Under the pieces are notes generated by a model that had not been told where the DNA came from, did no database searches, and worked only from the letters and a program-made list of their open reading frames with translations. A program made the translations under genes and the position numbers. This document shows, piece by piece, positions 45,218 to 55,613 of a stretch of 64,000 nucleotides of DNA. This DNA is from JANNNX01 sp031398745 (GTDB taxonomy: Bacteria; Actinomycetota; Acidimicrobiia; Acidimicrobiales; CADCSY01), in NCBI GenBank assembly GCA_031398745.1, contig JANNNX010000048.1, positions 1 through 64,000 of the forward strand, read 5' to 3'. Within the stretch, counting starts at the first letter, position 1. Each line of letters starts with the position of its first letter.

Positions 45218-45915
45218 TGCTCATCCTCGGGATCGACACCGCCACCGAGCAGGTGGGCTGCGCCATCGGCGGGCACGAAGGCGTGCTGGCGGCCTTCCAG
45301 GCGGCGAAGGGTCGCCGCCACGCCGAGGTGCTGACCCCGGCGATCCGCTTCACCTGCGAGCAGGCCGGCATCGAGCTCGACGAGATCGGCGCGGTGGCGG
45401 TCGACGTGGGGCCGGGCCTGTTCACCGGGTTGCGGGTCGGGGTGGCCACCGCCAAGGCGCTGGCCTCGGCCCTGCGGGTCCCGGTGATCGGCATCTCCAG
45501 CCTCGACCTGGTCGCCTTCCCGGTGCGGTGGAGCAACCGGCGCATCGTGTCGGTCATCGACGCCCGGCGGGGCGAGGTCTTCACTGGGTCCTACCGCCAG
45601 GTGCCCGGTGGCCTCCAGCGCTTGTCCGACCACGTGCTGGAGTCGCCCGAGCAGCTGGCGTCGGAATTGCTGGCGATGGGCGAGGAGTACCTGGCGGTCG
45701 GCGACGGTGCGCTCCGCTACGCCGACGTCCTGGCCGACATCTCCCGGCTCGAGGTCGCCGATGCCGGCCTCGCCCACCCGTCGGCCGGGTCGCTGGTGCA
45801 GCTGGCGCATGCCCGAGCCCTTCGCGAGGAGTTCGAGAATCCGTGGGACCTCGAGCCGGTCTACCTCCGCAAGGCCGATGTCGAGATCAACTGGCCCACC
45901 CGGCAGATGCCGTGA
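45217..45915 (+). CDS. tsaB: tRNA t6A biosynthesis protein TsaB
   Basis: TsaB is the inactive partner that forms a dimer with TsaD. The 232-residue ASKHA-fold protein has LGIDTATEQVGCAI, VDVGPGLFTGLRVGVATAKALA and IDARRGEVFTG. The C-terminal PVYLR element is also present. It overlaps tsaE by one base and rimI by four. Confidence 0.95.
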   Translation: MLILGIDTATEQVGCAIGGHEGVLAAFQAAKGRRHAEVLTPAIRFTCEQAGIELDEIGAVAVDVGPGLFTGLRVGVATAKALASALRVPVIGISSLDLVAFPVRWSNRRIVSVIDARRGEVFTGSYRQVPGGLQRLSDHVLESPEQLASELLAMGEEYLAVGDGALRYADVLADISRLEVADAGLAHPSAGSLVQLAHARALREEFENPWDLEPVYLRKADVEINWPTRQMP

Positions 45916-46478
45916 GGACCGCCCGCCACCTCACGCCGCCGCCGGCTGGCGAACTGGCGGTGACCATCGGTCCGCTGCGCCGCCGCCACCTCCGCGGGGT
46001 GCTCGCCATCGAGTCCCAGGTCTACCCCCGGCCCTGGACCTTCGGCCTGTACCTGTCGGAGCTGTCGGCCCGCGACCGGGTCTACCTGGTGGCTCGGGCC
46101 GGGGGTCGGGTGGTCGGCTACGCCGGGATGATGCTGGTGGCCGGTGAGGGCCACTTGACCACCCTGGCCGTCGATCCGGTGTGGCACCGGCGCCAGATCG
46201 CCACCCGGTTGATGATCGGGCTGGTTCGCTCGGCGGTGTCCGAGGGGTGCTCGTCGATGACCCTCGAGGTGCGGGTGTCGAACGGCCCGGCCCAGGAGCT
46301 CTACCGGCGCTTCGGCTTCGCACCGGTGGGGGTGCGGCGCAACTACTACGCCGAGATCAACGAGGATGCACTGATCATGTGGGCCTACGAAGTCGATTCG
46401 GCCGACCATGCCGAGCGGGTGCGGGCCATCGAGGACGGGCTTCGGGGGTCCACCGTGGTGGACGGAGTGGCGTGGTGA
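45912..46478 (+). CDS. rimI: Ribosomal-protein-alanine N-acetyltransferase RimI
   Basis: This GNAT acetyltransferase probably acetylates the N-terminus of S18. The 188-residue protein has the acetyl-CoA region VDPVWHRRQIATRLM, in place of the usual Q/RxxGxG/A, followed by LEVRVSNGPAQELYRRFGF and RRNYYAEINEDALIMW. The start GTG overlaps tsaB by 4 bases. A 25-residue C-terminal tail is extra. Confidence 0.93.
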   Translation: MRTARHLTPPPAGELAVTIGPLRRRHLRGVLAIESQVYPRPWTFGLYLSELSARDRVYLVARAGGRVVGYAGMMLVAGEGHLTTLAVDPVWHRRQIATRLMIGLVRSAVSEGCSSMTLEVRVSNGPAQELYRRFGFAPVGVRRNYYAEINEDALIMWAYEVDSADHAERVRAIEDGLRGSTVVDGVAW

Positions 46479-47506
46479 CCACGACCGAGGCCGGCACCGA
46501 ACCGCTCACGATCCTCGGGATCGAGACCAGCTGCGACGAGACGGCCGCCGCGGTGGTGGTCGACGGCCACCTCGTGCGCTCGTCGGTCGTCTCCAGCCAG
46601 ATCGACCTCCACGCCCGCTTCGGCGGCGTGGTGCCCGAGGTGGCCAGCCGGGCGCACGTCGAGCTGCTCATGCCGGTCGTCACCCAGGCGCTGGTCGAGG
46701 CCGGCGCCGACGGTCCCGACATCGACGCGGTGGCCGCCACCGTGGGCCCGGGCCTCATCGGCTCGCTGCTGGTCGGGGTGTCGACGGCCAAGGCGCTGGC
46801 GCTGGTCTGGGACGTGCCGTTCGTGGCCGTGAACCACATGGAGGCCCACCTCTACGCCTCGTTCCTCGAGGAGCCGGGCCTGGAGATGCCGATGCTGGTC
46901 CTCCTGGTCTCGGGAGGCCACACCCTGCTGGTAGCGATGCACGGCCCCGGTCGCTACCGGCTGTTGGGCTCGACCATCGACGACGCCGCCGGCGAGGCCT
47001 TCGACAAGGTGGCCCGGTTCATGGGCCTCGATTACCCGGGTGGTCCGGCCATCGACCGCTTGGCCATGGAGGGCGACCCCGAGGCCATCCACTTCCCCCG
47101 GGCCCTGCGCGATGGCGGCTACGACTTCAGCTTCTCGGGACTCAAGACGTCGGTCATCAACCACGTGCGGTCGCATCCCGACGTCTCGGCGGCCGACGTG
47201 GCGGCGAGCTTCCAGCAGGCGGTGGTCGATGTGCTGCTCGACAAGGCCCGGCGAGCGGCCCGCGAGATCGGGGCCAAGGGCATGGCCCTGGGGGGCGGGG
47301 TGGCGGCCAACTCCCGGCTGCGGGAGGACTTCCTCGACGTGTGTCACCAGGAGGGGATGCACGGCTTCCTGCCCAGCCGGTCGATGTGCACCGACAACGC
47401 GGCGATGATCGCGGCCGCGGGCTACCACCGGCTCCGCAGTGACGGGCCGAGCCCGCTGTCGACCGGCGCCTCCCCCAGCCTGGCGCTACCCACCGAGGCC
47501 GGCTGA
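46475..47506 (+). CDS. tsaD: tRNA t6A threonylcarbamoyl transferase TsaD
   Basis: TsaD is the catalytic subunit of t6A synthesis. The 343-residue protein has ILGIETSCDETAAAVV, VGPGLIGSLLVGVSTAKALAL and the metal ligands His121 and His125 in NHMEAHLYA. LVSGGHTLLV and GGGVAANSRLR follow. The GTG overlaps rimI by 4 bases. tsaE, tsaB and tsaD are complete here; the Sua5/TsaC partner is not in the window. Confidence 0.97.
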   Translation: MTTTEAGTEPLTILGIETSCDETAAAVVVDGHLVRSSVVSSQIDLHARFGGVVPEVASRAHVELLMPVVTQALVEAGADGPDIDAVAATVGPGLIGSLLVGVSTAKALALVWDVPFVAVNHMEAHLYASFLEEPGLEMPMLVLLVSGGHTLLVAMHGPGRYRLLGSTIDDAAGEAFDKVARFMGLDYPGGPAIDRLAMEGDPEAIHFPRALRDGGYDFSFSGLKTSVINHVRSHPDVSAADVAASFQQAVVDVLLDKARRAAREIGAKGMALGGGVAANSRLREDFLDVCHQEGMHGFLPSRSMCTDNAAMIAAAGYHRLRSDGPSPLSTGASPSLALPTEAG

Positions 47507-47549
47507 CGCTCGACCGGAAACACCCGGCCGTCGCCGGCCCCGGGCGCCC

Positions 47550-47555
47550 TAGTGT
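47550..47555 (+). promoter_or_regulatory. Candidate -10 for a leaderless ABC exporter transcript
   Basis: TAGTGT, then exactly 6 bases, then the ATG at 47562. There is no ribosome binding site in front of this ATG, so transcription starting at the A of ATG is the simplest reading. I see no clear -35. Confidence 0.4.
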
Positions 47556-47561
47556 CCGCCC

Positions 47562-49370
47562 ATGACCGCGACGGCACTCGCCACGCCGGCCGGCCGGCCC
47601 CTCCCGCGCCTCTGGCGCTACACCCATCGCCACCGTCGGCGGGTGTGGGCGGCGGCCGGCTGGTCGACCTTCAACAAGGTGATGGACGTGGCCCCCGAGC
47701 TGCTCATCGGGGCCGCCATCGATGTCGTGGTCGAGGGCGACCGGTCCTTCGTTTCCGGGGTCTTCGGTATCGACGACCGCTTCGGCCAGCTGCTGGTGCT
47801 GGCCGGCGTCAACGTGCTCGTGTGGCTGGCCGAGTCGTTCTCCGACTACCGCTCCTCGGTGACCTGGCGAAACCTGGCCCAGAGCGTCGAGCACGACGCC
47901 CGCCTCGACGCCTACCGCCACGTGCAGCACCTCGAGGTGGCCTGGTTCGAGGACAACTCGACGGGCGGGCTCCTCTCGGTGCTCAACGACGACGTCAATC
48001 AGCTGGAGCGCTTCCTCGACGTGGGGGCGGCCACCATCCTGCGGACGTTCTGGAACGTCGTCCTGGTCGGTCTCATGTTCGCGGTTTCGTCGTGGCAGCT
48101 GACGCTGCTGGCCTTCGCTCCCATCCCGGTGATCGTGGGCGGGTCGATCTGGTACCAGCAGCGCCTCGAGCCCTACTACGCCCGGGTCCGGGAGCGGGTG
48201 GCCGACCTCAGCACCACGCTGTCGGCCAACCTCGGCGGGATCATGACCATCAAGGCGTTCAGCGCCGAGGACCGCGAGGCCGAGCGGGTGGAGGGCGTGT
48301 CCGAGGCCTACCGCCAGGCCAACGTCGAGGCCATCCGCTACTCGTCCGCCTTCATCCCGCTGATCCGCATCGCCATCCTCGCCGGGTTCACCGCCACCCT
48401 GTTGCTCGGGGGGCGGATGGTGATCGACGGTCGCCTCGACGTCGGCATCTACTCGGTGCTGGTGTTCATGACCCAGCGCCTGCTGTGGCCGTTGACCGAT
48501 CTCGGCCAGACGCTCGACCTCTATCAGCGGGCCATGGCCTCGACCCGACGCATCCTCGACCTCCTCGAGGTGCGCCCGGCCATGGTCCCCGGGACTTCGG
48601 GGCTGGCCCAGCCGGTGCGGGGCGAGGTCCGATTGGTCGGCGTCCGGTTCGGCTACGCGGAGGGCCCGGATGTGATCGACGGGCTCGACCTGCATGTCCC
48701 CGCGGGCGAGACCCACGCCATCGTCGGGGCCACCGGGGCCGGCAAGTCGACCCTGCTGCGGCTGGTCCTGCGGTTCCACGACGCTCGGGAGGGCCAGGTG
48801 CTGGTCGACGGCGTCGACGTCCGCCAGCTCCGCTACGCCGACCTTCGGGGGGCCATCGGCTACGTCAGCCAGGACGTGTTCCTGTTCCAGGGCACGGTGG
48901 CCGAGAACATCGCCTACGCCCGACCCGACGCTTCCCTGGATGAGATCGAGGGGGCGGCCCGCCTGGCCGAGGCCCACGACTTCATCGTCGGCCTGCCGAA
49001 GGGGTACGACACGCTGGTGGGCGAGCGGGGCCAGAAGCTCTCGGGCGGGCAGCGCCAGCGGCTCTCCATCGCCCGGGCCATCTTGCGCGACCCGGCGATC
49101 CTGGTGCTCGACGAGGCCACCTCCTCGGTCGACAACGAGACCGAGGCCGCCATCCAGCGATCGCTGGCCAAGGTCGGTGCCGAGCGGACGATGGTGATCA
49201 TCGCCCACCGCCTCTCGACCGTGCGCGACGCCGATCGCATCTGGGTTCTCGAGGGCGGCCGGATCAGCGACGCCGGCACGCATGACGAGCTGGTCACCCG
49301 CGACGGCCTGTACGCCGCCCTGTGGCGGGTCCAGACGGGCGAGGCCGTGCACGGACCGGCGTTCGGCTGA
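47562..49370 (+). CDS. ABC exporter, fused membrane and ATPase domains
   Basis: The 602-residue half-transporter has a six-helix type IV membrane domain (about 25-320). An ATPase domain follows, with Walker A GATGAGKST (389-397), the signature LSGGQ (493-497), Walker B ILVLDEATS and the H-loop IIAHRLSTVRDAD. It would work as a homodimer exporting lipids, drugs or peptides. The substrate is not predictable. It does not overlap tsaD (55-base gap) and has its own candidate promoter. The next gene, an exported protein, is 9 bases downstream. Confidence 0.95.
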   Translation: MTATALATPAGRPLPRLWRYTHRHRRRVWAAAGWSTFNKVMDVAPELLIGAAIDVVVEGDRSFVSGVFGIDDRFGQLLVLAGVNVLVWLAESFSDYRSSVTWRNLAQSVEHDARLDAYRHVQHLEVAWFEDNSTGGLLSVLNDDVNQLERFLDVGAATILRTFWNVVLVGLMFAVSSWQLTLLAFAPIPVIVGGSIWYQQRLEPYYARVRERVADLSTTLSANLGGIMTIKAFSAEDREAERVEGVSEAYRQANVEAIRYSSAFIPLIRIAILAGFTATLLLGGRMVIDGRLDVGIYSVLVFMTQRLLWPLTDLGQTLDLYQRAMASTRRILDLLEVRPAMVPGTSGLAQPVRGEVRLVGVRFGYAEGPDVIDGLDLHVPAGETHAIVGATGAGKSTLLRLVLRFHDAREGQVLVDGVDVRQLRYADLRGAIGYVSQDVFLFQGTVAENIAYARPDASLDEIEGAARLAEAHDFIVGLPKGYDTLVGERGQKLSGGQRQRLSIARAILRDPAILVLDEATSSVDNETEAAIQRSLAKVGAERTMVIIAHRLSTVRDADRIWVLEGGRISDAGTHDELVTRDGLYAALWRVQTGEAVHGPAFG

Positions 49371-49379
49371 CCCGAGGCG

Positions 49380-50513
49380 ATGGGGCGACGGGGAGTGGTG
49401 GCCGCGGTGGTCCTGCTCCTCGCCGGGGCGGCCGTGGCCGGCGTCTCGGCCGGCCCGCGGCCTCCGGCGCCGGGTGGCCGCCAGACCATCGAGATCGGTT
49501 GGAGTGGCGACGAGTACGCCGAGGTCTATGGCGGGGAACGGTGGCTGGTGGTCACCAGCCCCACGGCCACCGAGTTCCAGCTGGCGGACTCCGTCACCGG
49601 CCAGGTTCGGGTGGTGGGCAACGAGCCGGGGATCTTCGGCGCCCGGTGGATGAGCGACGGCGCGCACCTGGTCGGCTCGGGCCACGTCTGCGCGGCGGGG
49701 GCGTCCTGTGACGATGGCCCGGCGACGGTGGCCGACTATGACCTCGCCACCGGGCGCTGGCGCACCGTCGACATTGGTGCGATCGGCGTCACCCGCGATG
49801 TTGATCCCGACTCGGCCGTACTGCGTCCGCTGGGAGCGGCCGACGGGCGGTTCTACTTCGAGGTGGTCACGTCCTCCGCTGCCTCGAGCCGGTCGCTGTG
49901 GGTACTCGAGGATGGTGCCGTCGAGCCGGTCGAGGGCCCGTCGTCCTGGTTCGCGTTCTGCCCGACGTCGACGGGATGGCTGGCCGTGACCGAGCGCGCC
50001 CAGGCCACCGCCCCTCAACGTTCCGGGCCGACGCTGAGAGACCTAGGCCTCGTGACCGGTGGGGCCGGCATCGCTCCGGCGACGACTCCGTTGGACGATG
50101 CCGCCGGGGCGGGGCCCGCCCGGTTGTTGTGTGACGGTGACGGGGTGACTGCCTGGCTCGAGGACGGCATCGCCCACCTCGACACCGCGGCCGCGCGCTG
50201 GCAGGTGGTGCCCGTCGATCCCGATCGCCCTGAGCCGAACGAGTGGCTTCCGATCGCCGCCAACGGCTCGGTCGTCTACACCGCCGGTGGGATCGAGCTC
50301 GGTGCCGACGAGGTCACCGTCGGCACGGTCGCAGTGGTGGTGGACCCGGGTGGCCAGTGGCGGACGGTGGCGGACACCCGGGTGACACGGCCGGTCACGC
50401 CCACCCGCATCCCCGACGCCGAGGATCTCGATGTGGTCGGAAATGGCGCTGGCGCCTACGTCATCCTCCGGCGAGTAGGAGGGCTCACCCTCTCGCCGGT
50501 CAACACGGGCTGA
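49380..50513 (+). CDS. Exported protein of unknown function, probably beta-rich
   Basis: The 377-residue product starts with a basic residue cluster and a long Ala/Val/Leu-rich segment (about 5-24) ending in AGP, a likely signal peptide or anchor without a lipobox cysteine. The rest has repeated short segments with Trp/Gly and alternating hydrophobic residues, such as WRTVDIG and GRFYFEVV, that suggest a beta-propeller-like fold. I recognise no family. It probably shares a transcript with the ABC exporter 9 bases upstream and may be its periplasmic/surface partner. That link is inference. Confidence 0.7.
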   Translation: MGRRGVVAAVVLLLAGAAVAGVSAGPRPPAPGGRQTIEIGWSGDEYAEVYGGERWLVVTSPTATEFQLADSVTGQVRVVGNEPGIFGARWMSDGAHLVGSGHVCAAGASCDDGPATVADYDLATGRWRTVDIGAIGVTRDVDPDSAVLRPLGAADGRFYFEVVTSSAASSRSLWVLEDGAVEPVEGPSSWFAFCPTSTGWLAVTERAQATAPQRSGPTLRDLGLVTGGAGIAPATTPLDDAAGAGPARLLCDGDGVTAWLEDGIAHLDTAAARWQVVPVDPDRPEPNEWLPIAANGSVVYTAGGIELGADEVTVGTVAVVVDPGGQWRTVADTRVTRPVTPTRIPDAEDLDVVGNGAGAYVILRRVGGLTLSPVNTG

Positions 50514-50528
50514 CATTTCCTCGGCCGG

Positions 50529-50557
50529 TTGAACCATCCGGGCGGGGCGCCTATCGT
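50529..50557 (+). promoter_or_regulatory. Candidate groESL promoter
   Basis: TTGAAC (50529-50534), 17 bases, TATCGT (50552-50557). The -10 touches the first base of the CIRCE element, so a repressor bound there would block polymerase. Confidence 0.55.
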
Positions 50558-50583
50558 TAGCACTCGACCCTTACGAGTGCTAA
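50557..50583 (+). promoter_or_regulatory. CIRCE element (HrcA operator)
   Basis: TTAGCACTC (50557-50565), 9 bases, GAGTGCTAA (50575-50583): a perfect match to the CIRCE consensus. The repressor HrcA binds it, and heat shock relieves repression. hrcA itself is not in the window. Confidence 0.97.
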
Positions 50584-50613
50584 CGCACCACCGAGGCCTA
50601 CGGAGGCAAACCA

Positions 50614-50907
50614 ATGAAGCTCGCTCCCCTCGAGGACCGCATCGTCGTGCGTCCTGGCGAGTCGGAGGAGACCACGGCCAGCGGCCTGGTCATCCCCGAC
50701 ACGGCCAAGGAGAAGCCCCAGCAGGGCGAGGTCCTGGCGGCCGGCCCCGGCCGGCGCTCCGAGCAGACCGGCGAGATCATCCCGCTCGGCGTCTCGGTCG
50801 GCGACACCGTCGTCTACAGCAAGTACGGCGGCACCGAGATCACGATCGACGGCGAAGACCTGCTCATCCTCACCAGCCGCGACGTGCTCGCCGTCGTCCA
50901 GAAGTAG
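50614..50907 (+). CDS. groES: Co-chaperonin GroES
   Basis: GroES forms the heptameric lid of the GroEL chamber. The 97-residue protein has KLAPLEDRIVVRPGESEETT, the mobile loop ASGLVIPDTAKEKPQ, and VLAAGPGRRSEQTGE. The ATG follows GGAGG. Heat-shock control by CIRCE is evident. Confidence 0.98.
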   Translation: MKLAPLEDRIVVRPGESEETTASGLVIPDTAKEKPQQGEVLAAGPGRRSEQTGEIIPLGVSVGDTVVYSKYGGTEITIDGEDLLILTSRDVLAVVQK

Positions 50908-50912
50908 CTCGC

Positions 50913-52547
<1,635 letters not shown>

Positions 52548-52568
52548 CCCGACACCCTCATTTCTTCT

Positions 52569-52604
52569 CGCAGGAGGGCCGGCCCCCGGGTCGGCCCTCC
52601 TGCG
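52569..52604. terminator. Bidirectional terminator after groEL
   Basis: CGCAGGAGGGCCG (52569-52581) and CGGCCCTCCTGCG (52592-52604) form a perfect 13-bp stem with a 10-base loop. It lies 21 bases after groEL and 12 bases beyond the stop of the convergent tetR gene. A T-rich stretch precedes the stem on the plus strand, so it would serve the minus strand as a terminator with an A/T tail. Confidence 0.8.
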
Positions 52605-52616
52605 CGTCCCAGGCGT

Positions 52617-53222
52617 TCAGGCCGACGCCGGGGTGTCCGAGACTGCCCGCATGCCGGTGACCACCAGGCGCATGTACAGGGCCATGGTCCGTTCGACGTC
52701 GCTGGCCAGCAGCTGGCGGCTGGTGAACTGCAGGATCCCGATCACCCCGGCGACCACCACGTCGGCCAGCTCGTCGAGGGTGTAGCCGTCGGGAACGGTG
52801 ATCTCCCCGGCCTCCACCGCGTCGGACAGCGGCACCTTGATCATGGTGGCGAAGCCGATGCGCAGCCAGCTGCTCTCCCCGCGGGGGATGCCCGGAACCC
52901 GGCGCAGCTCGTCCCAGGCGGCTCGTCCGAAGTCGCTGCGCCAGCCCTTGGTGGTGGTGGTGGCCAACCACTCGGCGACCTGCTCCAGGCGCTCGATCCC
53001 GGGGGCGGTTCCTCGGCCGAGGTGCTCGAGGTCGTCGGCCACCGCCGCCCCGTAGTGCTCGACGGCCGTGCGGAACAGGTCTTCCTTGCCCGAGAAGTGG
53101 TGATAGATCGAACCGGTGGTCACACCGGCCTCGGCGGCCACCTCTCGCAGCCCGACCGATTCGTAGCCCTGCTCGGCCAGCAGCCGCATGGCGGCCTCGA
53201 GCAGGCGCTCCCGGGTGGTCAC
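52617..53222 (-). CDS. TetR-family transcriptional regulator
   Basis: The 201-residue protein has a typical N-terminal helix-turn-helix (about 20-50): ESVGLREVAAEAGVTTGSIYHHFSGKEDLF. A helical ligand-binding and dimerisation domain of unknown specificity follows. The GTG start has no ribosome binding site, but TACGGT lies exactly 6 bases upstream on the minus strand, so it may be leaderless. No obvious target gene adjoins it except the small zinc-ribbon gene beyond its start. Confidence 0.92.
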   Translation of the reverse strand: MTTRERLLEAAMRLLAEQGYESVGLREVAAEAGVTTGSIYHHFSGKEDLFRTAVEHYGAAVADDLEHLGRGTAPGIERLEQVAEWLATTTTKGWRSDFGRAAWDELRRVPGIPRGESSWLRIGFATMIKVPLSDAVEAGEITVPDGYTLDELADVVVAGVIGILQFTSRQLLASDVERTMALYMRLVVTGMRAVSDTPASA

Positions 53223-53228
53223 GGCCTC

Positions 53229-53234
53229 ACCGTA
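53229..53234 (-). promoter_or_regulatory. Candidate -10 for a leaderless tetR transcript
   Basis: On the minus strand this reads TACGGT, then 6 bases, then the GTG start at 53222. It is the same TAnnnT-N6-start arrangement as before the ferrochelatase and ABC exporter genes. Confidence 0.4.
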
Positions 53235-53282
53235 CTGGACCGGGTCGGCCGCGATTCCGGCCCCCGGTACCCTCGCTCAGTG

Positions 53283-53543
53283 CTACGACCGGGACGTTCG
53301 GGCTGCCTCCGGGTCCCTCGTGGTCCAGCGCTCGCCGCACTCCGGGCAGTGCTGGTACATGACGCTGTCGACCAGATCGAGGCGGTCGAGGTAGCCGGGC
53401 GCGGCGCAGACCGGACACCGGGTCGGCCGACCCCAGGGTCCGCTGGCGGCGTCGAGTTGCTCGTCGACGTGCGCCAGCCGCTGCCGAAGATCGATCACTG
53501 CCTCCGCCGGTGCCGACCGGGGGCGCCGTCTGAACAGGCCCAT
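53283..53543 (-). CDS. Small zinc-ribbon protein of unknown function
   Basis: The ATG at 53543 follows a good ribosome binding site (GGGAGG on the minus strand) and gives 86 residues. It has a short basic start, a helix with RQRLAHVDEQLDAA, and a zinc ribbon with two CPxC knuckles, CPVC and CPEC, about 26 residues apart. Such proteins often bind nucleic acid or act as small adaptors. It is divergent from the nudL-like gene. A longer frame upstream would overlap nudL and is not used. Confidence 0.68.
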   Translation of the reverse strand: MGLFRRRPRSAPAEAVIDLRQRLAHVDEQLDAASGPWGRPTRCPVCAAPGYLDRLDLVDSVMYQHCPECGERWTTRDPEAARTSRS

Positions 53544-53626
53544 CTGGCCCACCTCCCTCTCCTGGTACCACCGCTGGCCTCCACAGTAGCCACTCTGCGT
53601 GGGGGAATGCCACAGGTAGTGGTCGT

Positions 53627-54319
53627 ATGACGGACCACCTCGACCGGCCACCGATCCCTCGGCCGCTGGAGGCACGCCCCGGAACTCGCCCGGTGTGGGC
53701 CGGTACGGCCAACCCGGCCGTCGACCTCGCCTTGGTCCGTGCCCGACTGTCCGGGGCGGACCCGTTCGGCGAGCCCGACGGCATCGTCCCGCCCGAGTTC
53801 GCCGACGACTTGGCCGCACCCGGTGCGCTGTCCTCGGCGGTGTTGGTGCCGTTGTTCGAGGAGGACGGGCGGCTCCGGGTCATCCTCACCCGCCGGGCCG
53901 CCCACCTCCGCACCCACTCGGGCCAGGTCTCCTTCCCGGGCGGGAGTCGCGACCCCGGCGAGACCCTCGAGCGCACCGCGTTGCGGGAGGCCGAGGAGGA
54001 GATCGGGCTCCGGCCCGATCTGGTGGAGGTGGTGGCCCGGATGACCCCGATCGCGTCGCCGGCCCGGGCCGGCCTGGTGGTGCCGGTGGTCGGGCTGATG
54101 GCCGAGCGACCGGTCGGGCTCGTCCCCAACCTCGACGAGGTGGCCCGGGTCTTCGATGTCGGTCTGATCGATCGGGCCGACGACGCGGTGTACCGCGAGG
54201 AGGTCTGGACCCGGGACGGGGTCGAATGGCCGGTCGCGTTCTTCGAGGTCGACGGGGAGACGGTGTGGGGCCTGACCGCCCGGGTCCTCACCCGTCTGTT
54301 GGGAGCGTTGCTCCACTAG
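53627..54319 (+). CDS. NUDIX hydrolase, CoA pyrophosphatase (NudL) type
   Basis: The 230-residue protein has a full Nudix box, G106-x5-E112-x7-R120-E121 with E124/E125 and G127. Before it stands the NudL-type signature LTRRAAHLRTHSGQVSFPGG. Relatives split CoA into phosphopantetheine and 3',5'-ADP. The first 45 residues are a family-variable lead. The ATG lies in a short region divergent from the zinc-ribbon gene. guaB3 follows after 89 bases. Confidence 0.9.
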   Translation: MTDHLDRPPIPRPLEARPGTRPVWAGTANPAVDLALVRARLSGADPFGEPDGIVPPEFADDLAAPGALSSAVLVPLFEEDGRLRVILTRRAAHLRTHSGQVSFPGGSRDPGETLERTALREAEEEIGLRPDLVEVVARMTPIASPARAGLVVPVVGLMAERPVGLVPNLDEVARVFDVGLIDRADDAVYREEVWTRDGVEWPVAFFEVDGETVWGLTARVLTRLLGALLH

Positions 54320-54408
54320 GCTCGCCCCTTCCACCGGGCGGAGTCGGACGACGCGTGTCGACGACCTGCCGGCGGTGCCGGGACGTAGTGCAGGAAGGGG
54401 CGACAGCC

Positions 54409-55572
54409 GTGGCCGAGGTCGAGATCGGGATCGGGAAGTCGGGTCGGAAGGCCTACGGGTTCGACGACATCGCCATCGTGCCCAGCCGCCGCACCCGCGA
54501 TCCCGAGGACGTCGACATCTCCTGGGAGATCGACGCCTTCCGCTTCGAGCTCCCGGTGCTGGGTTCGGCCATGGACGGGGTCGTCAGCCCGGCCACCGCC
54601 ATCGAGATCGGCCGCCTCGGCGGGGCCGGGGTGCTCAACCTCGAGGGTCTGTGGACCCGTTACGAGGACCCCGAGCCGTACTTCGAGGAGATCGCCAACC
54701 TGCCGGCCGAGAAGGCCACCCAGCGGATGCAGGAGATCTACGCCGAGCCGATCCAGCTCGACCTGGTCGGGGAGCGGGTCCGCCAGGTCCGGGCCGCGGG
54801 CGTGGTCTCGGTGGCCGCCGTGACCCCCCAGCGGGCCGAGGAGTTCCTGCCCCAGCTGTTGGCGGCCGAGCTCGACCTGCTGGTCATCCAGGGCACGGTG
54901 GTGTCGGCCGAGCACGTGTCCAAGACCCGTGAGCCGCTCAACCTGAAGCGCTTCGTGCGGGAGCTGGAGATCCCGGTCCTGGTGGGCGGCTGCGCCAGCT
55001 ACCAGGCAGCCCTCCACCTGATGCGGACCGGCGCGGCCGGCATCCTGGTCGGTGTCGGACCGGGCAACGCCTGCACCAGCCGGGGCGTCCTCGGCATCGG
55101 GGTGCCCCAGGCCACCGCCATCGCCGATGCCCGCGGGGCCCGCATGCGCCACCTCGACGAGACCGGGGTGTACTGCCACGTCATCGCCGACGGCGGCATG
55201 TCGACCGGCGGCGACGTGGCCAAGGCGATCGCCTGCGGGGCCGACGCGGTGATGATGGGCTCGCCGCTGGCTGCGGCCTACGAGGCACCCGGGCGGGGCT
55301 ACCACTGGGGCATGGCCACCTTCCACGCCACGCTGCCCCGCGGCGCTCGGGTGAAGACCTCGACCCGCGGCAGCCTCGAGGAGATCCTGGTGGGCCCGGC
55401 GCACGAGAACGACGGTCGCCTGAACCTCTTCGGCGCGCTCCGCACGTCGATGGCGACCTGCGGCTACGACTCGGTCAAGGACTTCCAGAAGGCCGAGGTC
55501 ATGGTCGCCCCCGCGCTGCTGACCGAGGGCAAGGCCCTCCAGCGGTCGCAGGGCGTCGGTATGGGTCGCTGA
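54409..55572 (+). CDS. guaB3: GuaB3-family IMP dehydrogenase-related protein
   Basis: The start GTG at 54409, with AGGAAGGGG upstream, gives 387 residues beginning (M)AEVEIGIGKSGRKAYGFDD. This resembles the mycobacterial GuaB3 start. It has the TIM-barrel loop GNACTSRGVLGIGVPQ with the catalytic Cys222, and no CBS pair. GuaB3 proteins are widespread in actinobacteria, and work on some members indicates a GMP reductase-like activity. The exact reaction here is not shown by sequence. guaA follows after 41 bases. Confidence 0.93.
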   Translation: MAEVEIGIGKSGRKAYGFDDIAIVPSRRTRDPEDVDISWEIDAFRFELPVLGSAMDGVVSPATAIEIGRLGGAGVLNLEGLWTRYEDPEPYFEEIANLPAEKATQRMQEIYAEPIQLDLVGERVRQVRAAGVVSVAAVTPQRAEEFLPQLLAAELDLLVIQGTVVSAEHVSKTREPLNLKRFVRELEIPVLVGGCASYQAALHLMRTGAAGILVGVGPGNACTSRGVLGIGVPQATAIADARGARMRHLDETGVYCHVIADGGMSTGGDVAKAIACGADAVMMGSPLAAAYEAPGRGYHWGMATFHATLPRGARVKTSTRGSLEEILVGPAHENDGRLNLFGALRTSMATCGYDSVKDFQKAEVMVAPALLTEGKALQRSQGVGMGR

Positions 55573-55613
55573 GCACCCCTACCGGCCGACGAGCGACGAG
55601 CGCAGCTGCTCCC

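Noticed and set aside
53227..54291. Minus-strand frame of 354 codons across the nudL-like gene
   Set aside because: Antisense to the Nudix gene, Arg/Ser-rich, no motifs. Only the 86-residue zinc-ribbon frame in this area has a ribosome binding site and recognisable cysteines.
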